Assembly (NCBI GenBank): GCA_019321725.1
Contig: CM033118.1
Span: forward strand, 18,068,071-18,132,070
Reading direction: 5' to 3'
Length of the DNA stretch: 64,000 nt
Source of the DNA: Paulownia fortunei
Taxonomy: Eukaryota; Streptophyta; Magnoliopsida; Lamiales; Paulowniaceae
Under the pieces are notes generated by a model. That model was not told the DNA's origin, ran no database searches, and saw nothing but the letters and a program-made list of their open reading frames with translations. Position numbers and translations under genes: made by a program. Every line of letters starts with the position of its first letter. Positions within the stretch are counted from its first letter, which is position 1. Shown piece after piece: positions 12,449-24,948 of this stretch.

Positions 12449-13682
12449 CATATATAAGACTAATTTAATAATTTATAGTAAATATAATTAGTAATTAACT
12501 AATTACCGTATAAATAAACTGTCTTAATAAACTGCGTCAAAACGCAATTGAGATTTGCGCTTTGAATTAAAAACGCAATATCCAATTGCGCTTTTAACTT
12601 TTTTTTTTAATGAAAGCGCAACTTAGTGTTGCGCTTTCTTTTATAATTATAATTTTAGTAATAATCACACAATTAATAATTACGCGATTAATTTTTTTGA
12701 ATAATAATTACAGTAATGGATATATACATTATAATTTTTTTTAAAAAATACAAAAATAATAAAAAATACTAAAAATGGCCACCAGTACCACAAGTATATC
12801 GGTAGCACTGTCGTCTATTTCAACGTCTACCCTCAATAATAACAACAGCATCAGTATCATTTGACTGATTTTGGATCGAATCATCAATATATGTACTATA
12901 GTTTAAATTAAAGTTCGGCCGATCTGATGAAGTTGTGGATGTTGACTCTTCACGATTATGATACACGTTGTCTAGATGTGAAAATAGAACAAGTGAGATA
13001 ATAAGATCTCCACATCCAGAATCGTATCCTGTCTAGATGTGAAAATGCAACAGACGAGATAATAAACTCTCCACATCCAAAATCATATTATGTACTAATT
13101 TAATAGTTTATTGTAAATAAAATATGATTCTAGACGTAGAGAGTTTATTATCTCGCCTGTTGCATTTCCACATCTAGATAGCGTGTATCATGATCGTGGA
13201 GAATCAACCTCCATAACTTCATCAAGTCGTCCGAACTTCAATTTAAATTATAGTACATATATTGATGATCCGACCCAAAATCAGTCAAATAATATTGATA
13301 TTGTTGTTGTTGTTGAGGGTGGACGTCGAGGTAGACGACAACACCACCGATATACTTGTGGCACTGGTGGCTATTTTTAGTATTTTTTATTATTCTTGTC
13401 TTTTTTAAAAAAATTATAATGTATATATCCAGTACTGTAATTATTATCCAAAAAAATTAACCGCCTAATTATTAACTGTATAATTATTATTAAAATTATA
13501 ATTATAAATGAAAGCGCAACACTAAGTTGTGCTTTCATTAAAATAAAATAAAAAAATTTAAAAGCGCAAATTTCAGTTGCGCTTTTACGCAATTTATTAA
13601 ACTCTTCTAATTATACGATAATTAATTAATTATTAATTATATATACTATAATTTATTAAATTAGTCCATATATAAATTATAT
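12449..13682. mobile_element. Large foldback element (inverted repeat, arms about 560-640 bp)
   Basis: The left arm (about 12449-13090) and right arm (about 13118-13682) are imperfect reverse complements around a short loop near 13100. Matching blocks include 'tatatacattataattttt', the 'aaaatggccacca'/'tggtggctattttt' pair, and the outer GCGCAA-rich parts (12529-12640 against 13505-13600). The left arm carries an extra local duplication of the 'gtctagatgtgaaaat' block at 12969 and 13029. The open frame at 13183-13380 ends in a Gly/Arg-rich stretch and looks like a captured gene scrap. Transposon class is undecided. Confidence 0.75.
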
Positions 13683-13774
13683 GGACAATGACATGGAGGA
13701 AAATTACCCTTAAAATTAAAAATTATTATGTGATGAGTATATGCCGTAAGCTATCGTCCTACAAGCTTCTCGAA

Positions 13775-14212
13775 GCAATGTTTTAAAAATCAAAGTTAGA
13801 TGGGTTAAATCGTGATCGATCTGATTTGATTGTAAAAAAAAAGTTAAAATTTAATTAAATTAGTCAAAAAAAATGGCAGATTAGTCATATAAGTCCAAAA
13901 ATGGGTCAAAGGTGGGAATCATTTTTCTGTTAGTTATTTTTGAAATCTTAAATTTGATATTTAGTTATAATTACGTAATTATTTAAATTTTAAAAATTTT
14001 AAAATATATTTTTTAATTGATTAATTATTTTTTTTCTACCTTATACATAATAATTAGTTTATTATATTATCATTTTATATAATATAACATAAAAAATATA
14101 GTCAATTTTTATCAAATCAGTTAAACTAACAATTGAACCACTCCAACTTGTTGAATAGCTGACACTAAAATCGATTTAATCACTAATTTAATTATAAAAA
14201 TATTGTATGAAA
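13775..14212. repeat. Dispersed repeat family, copy 1
   Basis: It starts 'caatgttttaaaaat', continues through 'attatattatcattttatat' and 'aaaaaatatagtcaattttt', and ends near 'aattataaaaatattgtatg'. The same order of blocks is found at 55827-56215 and, more diverged, at 59690-60085. Confidence 0.55.
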
Positions 14213-16639
14213 GTACATTATCACGGGAGGATATTAAATAACTAGAAATAAGTCATATTTCCCTAAAGTTTTTGAAGGCACTTTAATCTAGGCGTGTGGG
14301 TAAAATAGAAAGTTAAAACATGTCAAGTATAATGAAATTGTTAAATCAAACGAATATGGAACATGTAACATGTTTGTTTTTTAAATACTTAAACCAAACT
14401 AAAATGACCAATTGTGGGAAACCTTATTTTCTCTAGTACTACTGCTAGTTAATGATAACAAACTACTGATAAGTAATTAAGCTAACTTTAGATATTTAAA
14501 TATTTCTAAGAATTAAATATATGAAGACTGAGTTAAAAACTTTTTATAAAATAAAATTCAATACCTATATATTAAGAATGAAAGGATTTCGCTTAAGTGA
14601 ACATAACGGGTGGTACTGCTTCTAATAAAAGTTTGAAAAATATTGATAAATGTTCATGAGAGGCTATTTATGTGCATAAATAAATTATTAAGTATGTGAC
14701 AATATTAGAATTGAAAGATACTACTACTCGATAAAAATGAACCACAGAAAAATTATTATTATACTTGCATAATGTTTGATTTCATTTTCTTAAAATACTT
14801 GAATTTTTTAATATAAAATATATTATTTGTTTTTCTTATTTTTAAAATAAAATAATTCTATTTCCAAATCTTTTGCCTTAATATTTAATTCTCTATTCAA
14901 ACTTTACATCATATACTTTCAAAAACATATACTTCATTTTTTAAAAAATTATCTTTATTTTGTATTAAAAATAAATAATTTAAAAATATTTTTTTCAAAA
15001 TGAAATATTGAATAAACCTAACTATTTAATTGGTCAAACTTTACAAGTCTACGCCTATCACGACCTCATTAAAATTATGGATGATTATTTGTTAAGGTAG
15101 ATTTTTGTTGATAATTGATAAATGCAATTTTCTTAAAAGTGGGGGTTATTTTTTTTTTTTTGGGGGGGGGGGGGGTTGTTGGAATGCCCAATTATTGAGG
15201 CTAGGTTTCTATGGAATTACGTTAAATAAGGTGGGATAGTGTTGGCAATTCTTTCCATATCGGCCCATTCATTATGGAGGAAACAAACACCAGATTTAGC
15301 ACAGTGGAATAGCTTCCTTTTTTTTTTTTTATTGCTGATAGGAATGAGAAAATGAAAAAAAAATAATATTTTATTTTAGAAATATCCAACTCCACATGGT
15401 TGAATATTCCTAAAAACTAGAATACACAGAAAAGAAAAAAATACACAATTAAGTTTGCTAAGAAAATAGGTAAAATACAAAAAAAAATGGAAAAAAACTG
15501 AATTATATTATGTACATGCCAATCAAAATAATTTTTTGTGTTTTCCTTATTTTGTACAATCACAAATTTTAATTCCTTATTTGTGTTTATGAATCGGTTT
15601 TTTAAAAGGTAAAGAATTAAGTTAAACTTGTAAATAAATGACTAACAAATACGAAATTTATAGACAATAAACAAATTCAAAATTTTGAAAATTAAGAATC
15701 TCGGCTGAGAATTTTGGTCAAAGTATCTATATATCCTAAAATTAAAAATCATAGTGTTTATTCTTGATTTTGATAGAAATGTTAATATAAATGCGAATTG
15801 ATTTCAATATAATTAATTGAAAGCAAATTTCCTTAAATATATCCAATTAGACAATTAATATTAGGAAACTACATCGATAATCACATTTTTAGTTAGTAAA
15901 AATTAAACATAAATTTTTTAAATTTTTTGAATCTCAATCTTATTATTCGAACGATACGTTAATTAAAAATTAATTGAAACCGACCATAACCTCATGAAAA
16001 AAATAATTTAACAAATGTGGAACACATTTTGTATCCCTAATCAATGTAGAAGGTAGCCAAAATCAACATAGGAATATTGCCTGCTATTCCTGACCAACAT
16101 AAGAACGAAATTTATGCCTTGTCTCCTGGTTCGAACATAAAGGCAAGAGTACTAATGTTGCAAGAAATTTGGGGTTGTGGTACTACATGTTCCCTCCGTA
16201 CATTTTAATAGGTTCATTTTGACTGGATAATGTTGAAAATTTGAAAAAATTAATATTTCTGTTTCTTATATCATTATCGTATAGTAGTTGAAGGTAGAGA
16301 TGGTCGTCAAGACGGGTATCCGATTTATGCTACTGGACACCAACCTGAATTTTTTAGGTACCATTTTCTTTTTACATAGAAAGCTCAAAGAAATCTAATA
16401 GTTACGCATAATACCATTCATATAAAAGTTCTTATTCTTTGTCAAAAAAATCCTATTATACCAAAATATATATATATATATATCGAAATTTGATAAACCC
16501 AAAATTTAAATAATGATATAGTTAAAATAAAATTGAGTTTTATCTGATTAGGTCAGGTCGGATCCGATTATTCGAATCCAAATGTCCAACCCTAGTTAAA
16601 AGAAAGTACTTTGGATTTTCTATTGTCACTCTATTTTGC
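14213..16639. other. Noncoding AT-rich stretch with T/G homopolymers
   Basis: A T-run abuts a run of 14 G at 15162-15175. No coding region, RNA gene or bounded element was recognised on either strand. Confidence 0.4.
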
Positions 16640-16647
16640 ATCTTATA

Positions 16648-17505
16648 TAGAGATGATAATGGGTCGGGATAAAAGTCGAACCCGTACTGAACCCGCCAGG
16701 GCGGGTTCAAGGCGTCTAGATGGGTAACGGGACAGATAATTGATTCGATTTTTTAAATTTACACGGGTTTGGAGCAGGTAACAGGTCTTATCTGCTCCCC
16801 GAACCCACCTCGTATAAGATAGTATAAATAGTTTAGGGTTTCTTTGTCCCTTTTTTCATTCCCATTTTTCATAAACTTCGCCGGCCTCCTTGGCTAATGC
16901 TGCAAGCTAATGTAGTTTTCTTGATTTCTTTTTTCCTTTTTTTTATTTTTTTGAATTAATTCTTTCTTTTTTCTTTATCTTTTTCTTTTGAGTATTTGTA
17001 ATTTTCTTCTTTCCATACTAGTAGCTATTGTTAACTTCATTTTTTTTTATGCAACTCCAAATCCATCACAACCAATCATGCGCACCATGTAAAATCCCCC
17101 TACCAACAACACCACAAATTTATTTTATTTGTAATTTTTCTAGTTCTTGATTGATCGAACAAAATTCAGGTGACGACTTAACTTTCTCAATTTTTTTCTT
17201 AAATTTTTATTTATCATTTTTTTTTTGGGTTTTATCTAATTTTGCACTAGAGGTTGGATTATTACATTTTTAAGTTGCTAATTATATTTTTAAGTTGCTA
17301 ATTATATTTTTAATCAAATTAGTGACTTTAATTATTTTTTCTTTTATTATTTAATAGTTAAAATAATGAATTGACGGGTTTAACGGGTTGGACCGGACGG
17401 GTTACGAGTTTGGGGTGGGGCAGGTCTCGGATTCATATTAGCATTGGTAGGGCGGGTCCCGAATTTGGTCAGATCCATCCCAAACCCGTCCCGTTGACAT
17501 CTATA
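16648..17505. mobile_element. Non-autonomous hAT-type element, 858 bp
   Basis: Ends are imperfect terminal inverted repeats: left 'tagagatgataatgggtcgg' against the reverse complement of the right end 'tatagatgtcaacgggacgg'. The element is flanked by an identical 8-bp direct repeat ATCTTATA at 16640-16647 and 17506-17513, the target-duplication size of hAT transposons. The subterminal parts are rich in GGGT/ACCC motifs. No transposase frame remains. Confidence 0.75.
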
Positions 17506-17513
17506 ATCTTATA

Positions 17514-20500
17514 TTGCATATAAGATATACATATTACATATATAAAATATTTTTTTATATATACACTTAGATTAACCATATATACGTGGCGTGTTAGGTT
17601 GAAAATAACTCGTTGAACAAAACAAATCGAAATTGAATATATTTTTTTGTTCGTTAAAATATAAAACTCGGCTCGACAATAAAATATAATAAAATATATA
17701 TAAAAAGATCAAGTTACTATAGTTTGATTTGTATTCGTATTGATAAAAGTTCGTTCAAATTCGATTAAATTAACAATCAAATCAAGTTCAAATACAATTT
17801 TTAAAATTTAATAAAAATTTAAATATATTCGAACAGTGGTGAATTCGATTTGACTTAATTCATTTACATCCCCAATGCTTGCACATGTTACATGAAATAG
17901 AAGTTACAATTTGAAAAATTAGTGGTGTCTATCATTATTTTTTGTTGAAAAGGTTATTCTTGGGAAAATAAGTATTTTGAAAATTGAAGTTATATTTCAA
18001 ACTAATTTATCTCTCATTTTTTAGGGGGAAAAAATGATTTTTACTTTGAGTGTCTTTGTTAAATCTTTATAAATCTTTCAGATCTTGACCATTTTATTTT
18101 ACTTCTTATCTTGCCCCCTTTTTATGGGGAATTATGGGCCATAAGTATCCAAATTCTACAAATCAACTAAATCATGTTTTGGAAGAAGACATATTATTTG
18201 TCTTAATCAATTTAATTTTTTTGTACTCAAAATCTTAAATGCATTAATAGTCAATAGTATACAAATAAAACTAAGCTAGTTTAAACTCTAAACTCACATC
18301 GATGATAGTTGTAAATTTCTCATTTATATTTAGTGGGAGTTAGTCGAATCCCTACTCGGATACTTTCTTTTGTTATAATTTTAACTTAATTTTTGAATTA
18401 ATTTGAAAGAAGAGATACAACCTTAAACCCTGATCTCATTTTAATTTTTTACCAAAAAGAAAAATAGTCAAATATTTTAATATGTACAATATTATGATCA
18501 AGAATTCTTTCAAAATCAAAAGTAATTCAAAACTTAATTCCTAATTTACCCTTGTTTAATTCTAATTGTGCAGGATTAGATTATTTTTTTTTGAAAAAAA
18601 AAATATTGATCTATGCATACTCTGCGCAAGCCGGGAACCTGGATTATCAAAAAATAAAAACAAAAAAAACAAAAAAAACAAAAACTAGCTTTGTCTTTTT
18701 ACTTTTTCGAAAATTAAGCATGCTCTTGCCCATTTCAGGCACCAAGATTTGGTCTGGCCTGATTGGAAATTGTCAAGATGTAAAGAAATGGTTTGGCCCA
18801 TAAATATTCTTAATAGGCCTTTTCCTATATACCAAATAATTGGGCTTGAATTGCAATTTTCAGAATGTCATAACAACTAACTTCTTTAGTGGAGAACACT
18901 GTTAAAAATCATCTGGTGTAGCGTTGGATATATTTTGGCCACCAATTTAGCAGAACAATGTCACGCATCCATAAAATAAGCAGAAAAAAAGAAAAAAAAA
19001 AATCAATATGATACCAACCCAACTCGATTATTTTTTTTATATACATTTTATATTATGGTAAATTATAAAAATTATTCTTAAAATTTAAATTATTTATAAA
19101 AAAAACCCACATAAGTATATAAATTATAAATATCTTTTGATATTTTTTTCTATTTTATAAATTGTATCTATTGGTAAGGGGTATTTGTAGTTTTAAAAGA
19201 TAATTGAATTTTTTTGTAATTAAACTAAATTTCAATAATAGTTTTTATTATTCACAAAAAATTAACAAAAAAAAAATAATTCCTAAAAGTAATTATCTGG
19301 ATTCACTTTTTCTCCCTTTAAGTTTATTTAATAAAGTGATTTTTTTATTTTTTTTTTTTTATAATGCAATAATCTACAAATTACACCGCCGACACCATCT
19401 CCACCATGCCTAGGAATTTTGCTTCTAGTCCATTGCCAGATTCGTTGTAGCTAGTTGTATACCAACTTACGAACAACCTGCAACTTTTTAAAACCCCACA
19501 AATTTGCGATTTTCTTTCTTTGAAATTATTTATTATCTTGTAGAGAGGAAAGTAGTTAATGATGGTATTGTGTTGGGTTTTGGATGAATTTGGTTAAATT
19601 TAAGATCTATTTTTAAAAAAAAAAAAAATACCTAAACTTGGATTCGACGGGTTAGACCTGCTTCAGTCATTTTATTATTTTAAAAATATTAATAATATAT
19701 TTTTATAACACTTTCTAAAAATATATATTTTAAAAAAAAACCATCACATAAATATATAATGAATTTAAAAAAATAAAATAGAATGGTGAGTTTGAAAATA
19801 AAAAATTAAAACGTATCTCAAACCCATTTATAATAGTAAAAAATTAAGAGTTCAAGGTGGGTTCAAATTTGAATCCGTCATATTATCATCCCTAAAAGTA
19901 GCAATTAGAAACTATAAAAACATTTGAACTGAAACCATAAAAATACTTACATTTTTACTTTTTTTTTCTAATTTCATCTAAAATTCTATCTCAATTCAAA
20001 ATGGAACACATAATATGGGGCAAAGGAATATGATCTATATTGCTCAAATGGGAAACCAATAATAAATTATTATTTTTAAACAAGGGTAAAAGTGTTAATA
20101 ATTTTAATATCACTTTTACTTTCAACAAATTATTATTAAATGGCATTATTGACCCTAATCTTGTTTATTAACTTTGAATTAGTACCAAAACTCCAAGGAG
20201 AGATAAATGTGATTTACCACACCTTAGGAGTTAAGTTCAAAGAGGCAAATCTTTATGTTTGATATAATCCCAAAATCTAAACTTTCATGGACAAATACTG
20301 CATATACTCAAATGTTATTAATTTTTTGGATGTGATCCATCACTCCTTTTCCCATATAAGGCAATTGAGCATTTGGGTAATTCTTGAAAATGACTTTTAT
20401 TTTATTTTATTTTTTATTTATTACACGTATGAATGAATTTATTTAAATAAATATCGTACAACATCTGTGATCTTATCATCATTCTCGCTATCGTAAACCA

Positions 20501-21049
20501 ACCTTATATCTCTCTCTACTTTAGATATCAATTGTTTCTTTTTTTCTGTATAGAATTTAACTTTAAATCATGTTTTTTTAAAAAAATAATTTGATTAATT
20601 TAAATAATAAAGTGTTTTTAAATTCTATTGGGATGTCAATTTCAACCTTTTTTTAGTGCAAAACTTAAATGATGTGTGTTGATGTACACAATGTGTAAAT
20701 GCTTTGTACAAAAACAAATGTGTAAATACTTTGCCCTAAAAAAAGAAAGAAACTAATGTGATTTCATAGTGAGTGATTATAATAATTTTGTGAGTTTGGT
20801 TTATCTATTAGCAATTTTTATTTTTATTCACCAGACCTTTCATTGATATAGATTCTCGTTCCAAATTGTTGTGACACGTAAACTAGGAAGAATACTGGAA
20901 AGAATATGAAAATAGCCCATGATCTACGATACTTAAATGGAATAAAATCGAGATCAAATCCGTATTTTTCTTACTTAACTTTAAGTTTAATTTAATTTGA
21001 TGAAAGGGAAGAAAATTGTCCGAACCTTTGTTATTTGATTTGAGTTTAG

Positions 21050-21094
<45 letters not shown>

Positions 21095-24000
21095 CATCAC
21101 TTTCCATAAGTGGTTAATTTGATTGCAAATATAAGTTTGATCAAAAGTGACGGTACAACGTGTATGAAATCAACTAGGAAATTTAGAGTTAATTCAACTT
21201 AGGGCCATCTTATAAACTCATTTAAAATACTACCAAGAAAATGTTTTAAAAACTTCTTTACTCTGAACGTGTTCGGACTGATTTTCGATGTTTTTTTAGT
21301 AATTTTTACTTAAATAATTGATAATTAGTAATTTATTATTAATTGATATTCTAAAATAATTATTTATTTGATCGCTTTACTAAAAAAGAAATATGATACT
21401 GCAAACTATTATTCACTACTTTCAGCCTAGACGAACATATATGAAGTATTGGGATGAATAGTTCTACAATAGTCAAAATTAAGGAAAAATCATCAAAAAT
21501 ATATTCTATTTTCAAAAGGATTTTAAATCCTATTTGTTAGGAATGAAGAAAAAATTTCTTAGTTATATTTTTAATGGAGTCTCAAACAAATCGAGTTCGA
21601 ATCGAATTTTTTAAAAAAATTTAAACTCAAATTTAATTAGAAAATTGGACTTACTCGAGCTCTACTCATTGTATGCTTATCCAAATTTGAGCTGAGCTCA
21701 CCCACACAAAACATAATGTGGCATTTGAATTAATATGAATTATATTCTAAATACGTAAATATTGGTATTCTTGATAATTATCATTATTCTTTATTATAAT
21801 ATTAAGTTTACAACTTAAAATTATTATGTTTACCATGGTACAAATTTAATTATTAGAATGTATGTTATTATTGTTGTTCTTAAGAACAATCACATTGTTA
21901 TTGTAATTACAACTATTATGATTTATTAAGTTATAGTATATAAAAATACAAAATATGATAAAAGCTCACAAGTTTTTAAACACCTATAAATTTAAACACG
22001 ACTCATGGAAAAGTTCAAACTCAAATTAAGTCTAAGTATAACCAATTTATTAAACTCTCGGGCAATCGAATCTGATTCATCCCAAAGTCTTATTCTTTAA
22101 TAAAATAAAGAAAGAAATAGAGGATGATGAAGGTAATATACATTCTATAGTAGTCGGTATATTGTCTATTAATTACATAAATAATCGATAAATATTTGAA
22201 ATATTTATCCATCATTCGCATTTTTAATGTATTGTTCATCGAGTCTATTTAGATAACAATGAGATTGTTTGTCAAAATTCAAAATTTGTCCGATCAAAAA
22301 TTTTAATAACCCATCGGATTAGGTTATTTTTATTAGATTCTTTTTATAATTTTAAAATATTAAAAAAAATATTTTTTAAAAAAATACCATAATCTTTTTT
22401 AAAAAATAACATTATATAAATATATATGTTAATAAATAAATAAATAAATGAGATATGTTCAAAAATAAAAATCAAACACGATTATATTTATAATTTTAAA
22501 AACTCATCGTAAATAAAATAAGATTTAAGACGAGTCGTCGTCCTAGGATGTTAATCTTGAAGACCGAATCATAAAATAGGGACTCCCACTTTAGCAAACC
22601 TAATCTCAACACGTCAGCATAAAAACGTGCTTATGTGGCACCCACTTGCTCCGTATATTTACGTGCGCTCCCTTGAAAATGGGAAACCTTCACTTTCAAA
22701 CCCAAACTCCGTTTATAGGAACGCCGTTAATAAGAGAATTAACTATTCATATAATTTTTGTTTATTGTTCTTAGCTAAATACGTATATTCTTACAAAAAA
22801 TTTGAAAACTTCTAAAATATTTTAAAAATTTTAACAAAAGTTTTAGAAAAAGAGTCACCATAAGCTCAAAAAATAACATTTTAGGAATTTATAAACGCTT
22901 TAAAACAAGTAATTAGACCATAGTTTAATTTTAAAATATTAATAAACTCATTTAATTTGATCATCGTTGCAAATATCTTATAAATTAAGTATCTTATTTT
23001 ATCCAAATATTTTAAAAATTAAGATGTAATATATTATAAACTCCAAAAATATTTTATAAAAATATAGAAGTTTTAAATGTTTGAAATAAGTTTCCCCAAA
23101 TACCATCTAAATGCCAACTAATAAGGTCTTTTTTAAAAAGGTACTAAAGTTTTCCTTAATTAAATGGTGTAATTGTTTTGTATATTATTAGCCTTTGAAA
23201 ATAAACCGTTCAAAGAAATAGATATCTTATATTTTTAATTCTCTAAAAAAAAAGAATCATTAATATTTAATTTGAAAATTGCAAGAAGAATACTAGGTCA
23301 CCCGCAACATACAATGCTGCATTAGCATAATTGTTTGGTCAACAGCAATAGTTTTCTGTAAATGAAAAAATGAATAATTAAATTTTTTAATCAAATTTAT
23401 GTGAGATATATAATTAATATTGTACTACAAACAAATATTAGCGATTTATTGTATCGAAAATCATATGCGACTCGACTAGTAAAATTTTGTGCGATGAATC
23501 CACAAGTAAACAAAGAGAACATGCATTAAAGGAAGAAAGAGTAGTGTAGTGTGCCTCTGTCCGACCTTTCGAGATTTATTATCGTGTTATAAGTAGCTCC
23601 ATGAAAAAATAATTTATACAGAGGTCCGATTCAAATGTGTATAAGCTACATCACTGTATTTATTTGGAGGACGAACTAGTGGAGGACCTTTTTATTTCTC
23701 AAAAATTAATCAATCGAACCTTAAAACTTGGATTATAAAAAAAAAAAAAAAAAGATAGTCTTAAGAAATTGGAACAATGCCAATTTAAAAATGCATGTCA
23801 TAAAAAATCTTCAATTATCAAAAACTCAATAAAATAATATACTTAAAACTTGTACAATTTATTATTTTACTATAGCAAACAAATTATCCATTGGTTGGTA
23901 AAAATATATTTCTTATTATTTTTTTTCCTTCTATTTTCCATTATCTTTGAAAAAAAAAGCCAAAGACATCCGTTCAACTCTTTGTCACCCCCCACAAACT

Positions 24001-24099
24001 TCATTTATTTGTATGATCTCTTTTTTTCTTGTTTTTTTTTTTTTTGGATAAAATGCATTTTACCACACGATAAATTATGTACCAAATACTCTTTTGAAA
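17514..24099. other. Gene-free AT-rich region
   Basis: Short open frames (for example 18552-18803, 19204-19413, 22627-22815) show low-complexity composition and no recognisable domain. An AT microsatellite lies at about 21052-21091, and an A-tract near 23738-23753. A diverged GGGT-rich stretch at about 19640-19895 may be a second relict of the hAT family at 16.6 kb. Nothing else was identified. Confidence 0.45.
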
Positions 24100-24502
24100 C
24101 AATCTAAGATAAACACTCAAGGCTCCTTAAAATACTTAACCTTTTCAATATGAAGTGAATTGCCATTAATACCCTTGTATATAAATTTCTATTTTATTTT
24201 GCCATTTTCATTTTTGTTTCGCCCTATTCTTTTTTATTATTTTTTCTTTTTCCTTCTTCTTTTTCTACCCAGCCCCTCAAACCTTACCCGCGCCATCAAT
24301 ATCCCAAATACTATAGGTGGAGCTAGAAAATTTAAATTAGGAGGATGGATTGAATTTTTTTTTTAAGATAGAGAAATATTTTAATATTTTAGAGTGCAGA
24401 ATTTAGAATTTAATAATTTATATATAAAATTTGTATTAAATTAAAAAAAATATGAATTTATATCAAAATCACTTCACCCCTTCGCCCAACAAGATCAAGG
24501 GA

Positions 24503-24533
<31 letters not shown>

Positions 24534-24640
24534 GAAAAAGAAAAAAAAGAATGAGAATCAATGTTAAGGGTATTAATGGCAACTCATATTATATTGAAGG
24601 CTAAAAGTGTTCTCAAATTGTTAAGCAGGCTAAATGTTAG
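24100..24640. mobile_element. Candidate MITE/foldback upstream of the E3 ligase gene
   Basis: A perfect 17-bp inverted repeat, ttgccattaataccctt at 24160-24176 and its complement at 24566-24582, lies inside longer imperfect arms ('aacactcaaggct' near 24112 against the complement of 'agccttcaatata' and 'aacactttt' near 24590-24612). The interior contains long A/G-rich tracts (24498-24550). The right end lies about 300 bp before the ATG of the next gene, so it may contribute to its promoter. Confidence 0.5.
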
Positions 24641-24948
24641 GTTGTTTTTTAAACTCCCTCCACGCTCCAGTTCACTTTACCCCTTCAAACGAAAAAAGAA
24701 TCAAAACAACAAAGCCGGTTTCTCTCTTTTGCCTACTCTGAGCAAATCCAAACAATTCTTCCAAATTTTCTCCTTTTTCGCTTCTAAGATTTCCTCTCTT
24801 CTTCTGTTCTTACACACAGCTGCCCTGTTCTCCGTGTACCATTTTTAATCTTTTTTTTTCATGCTTAAAACTAGGGAGTTTAGCCAGTTCCATAATGCTT
24901 AGATTGCTGAAATGAGAATCAAATCTTGGATTGAGAGTTAAGATTTCA

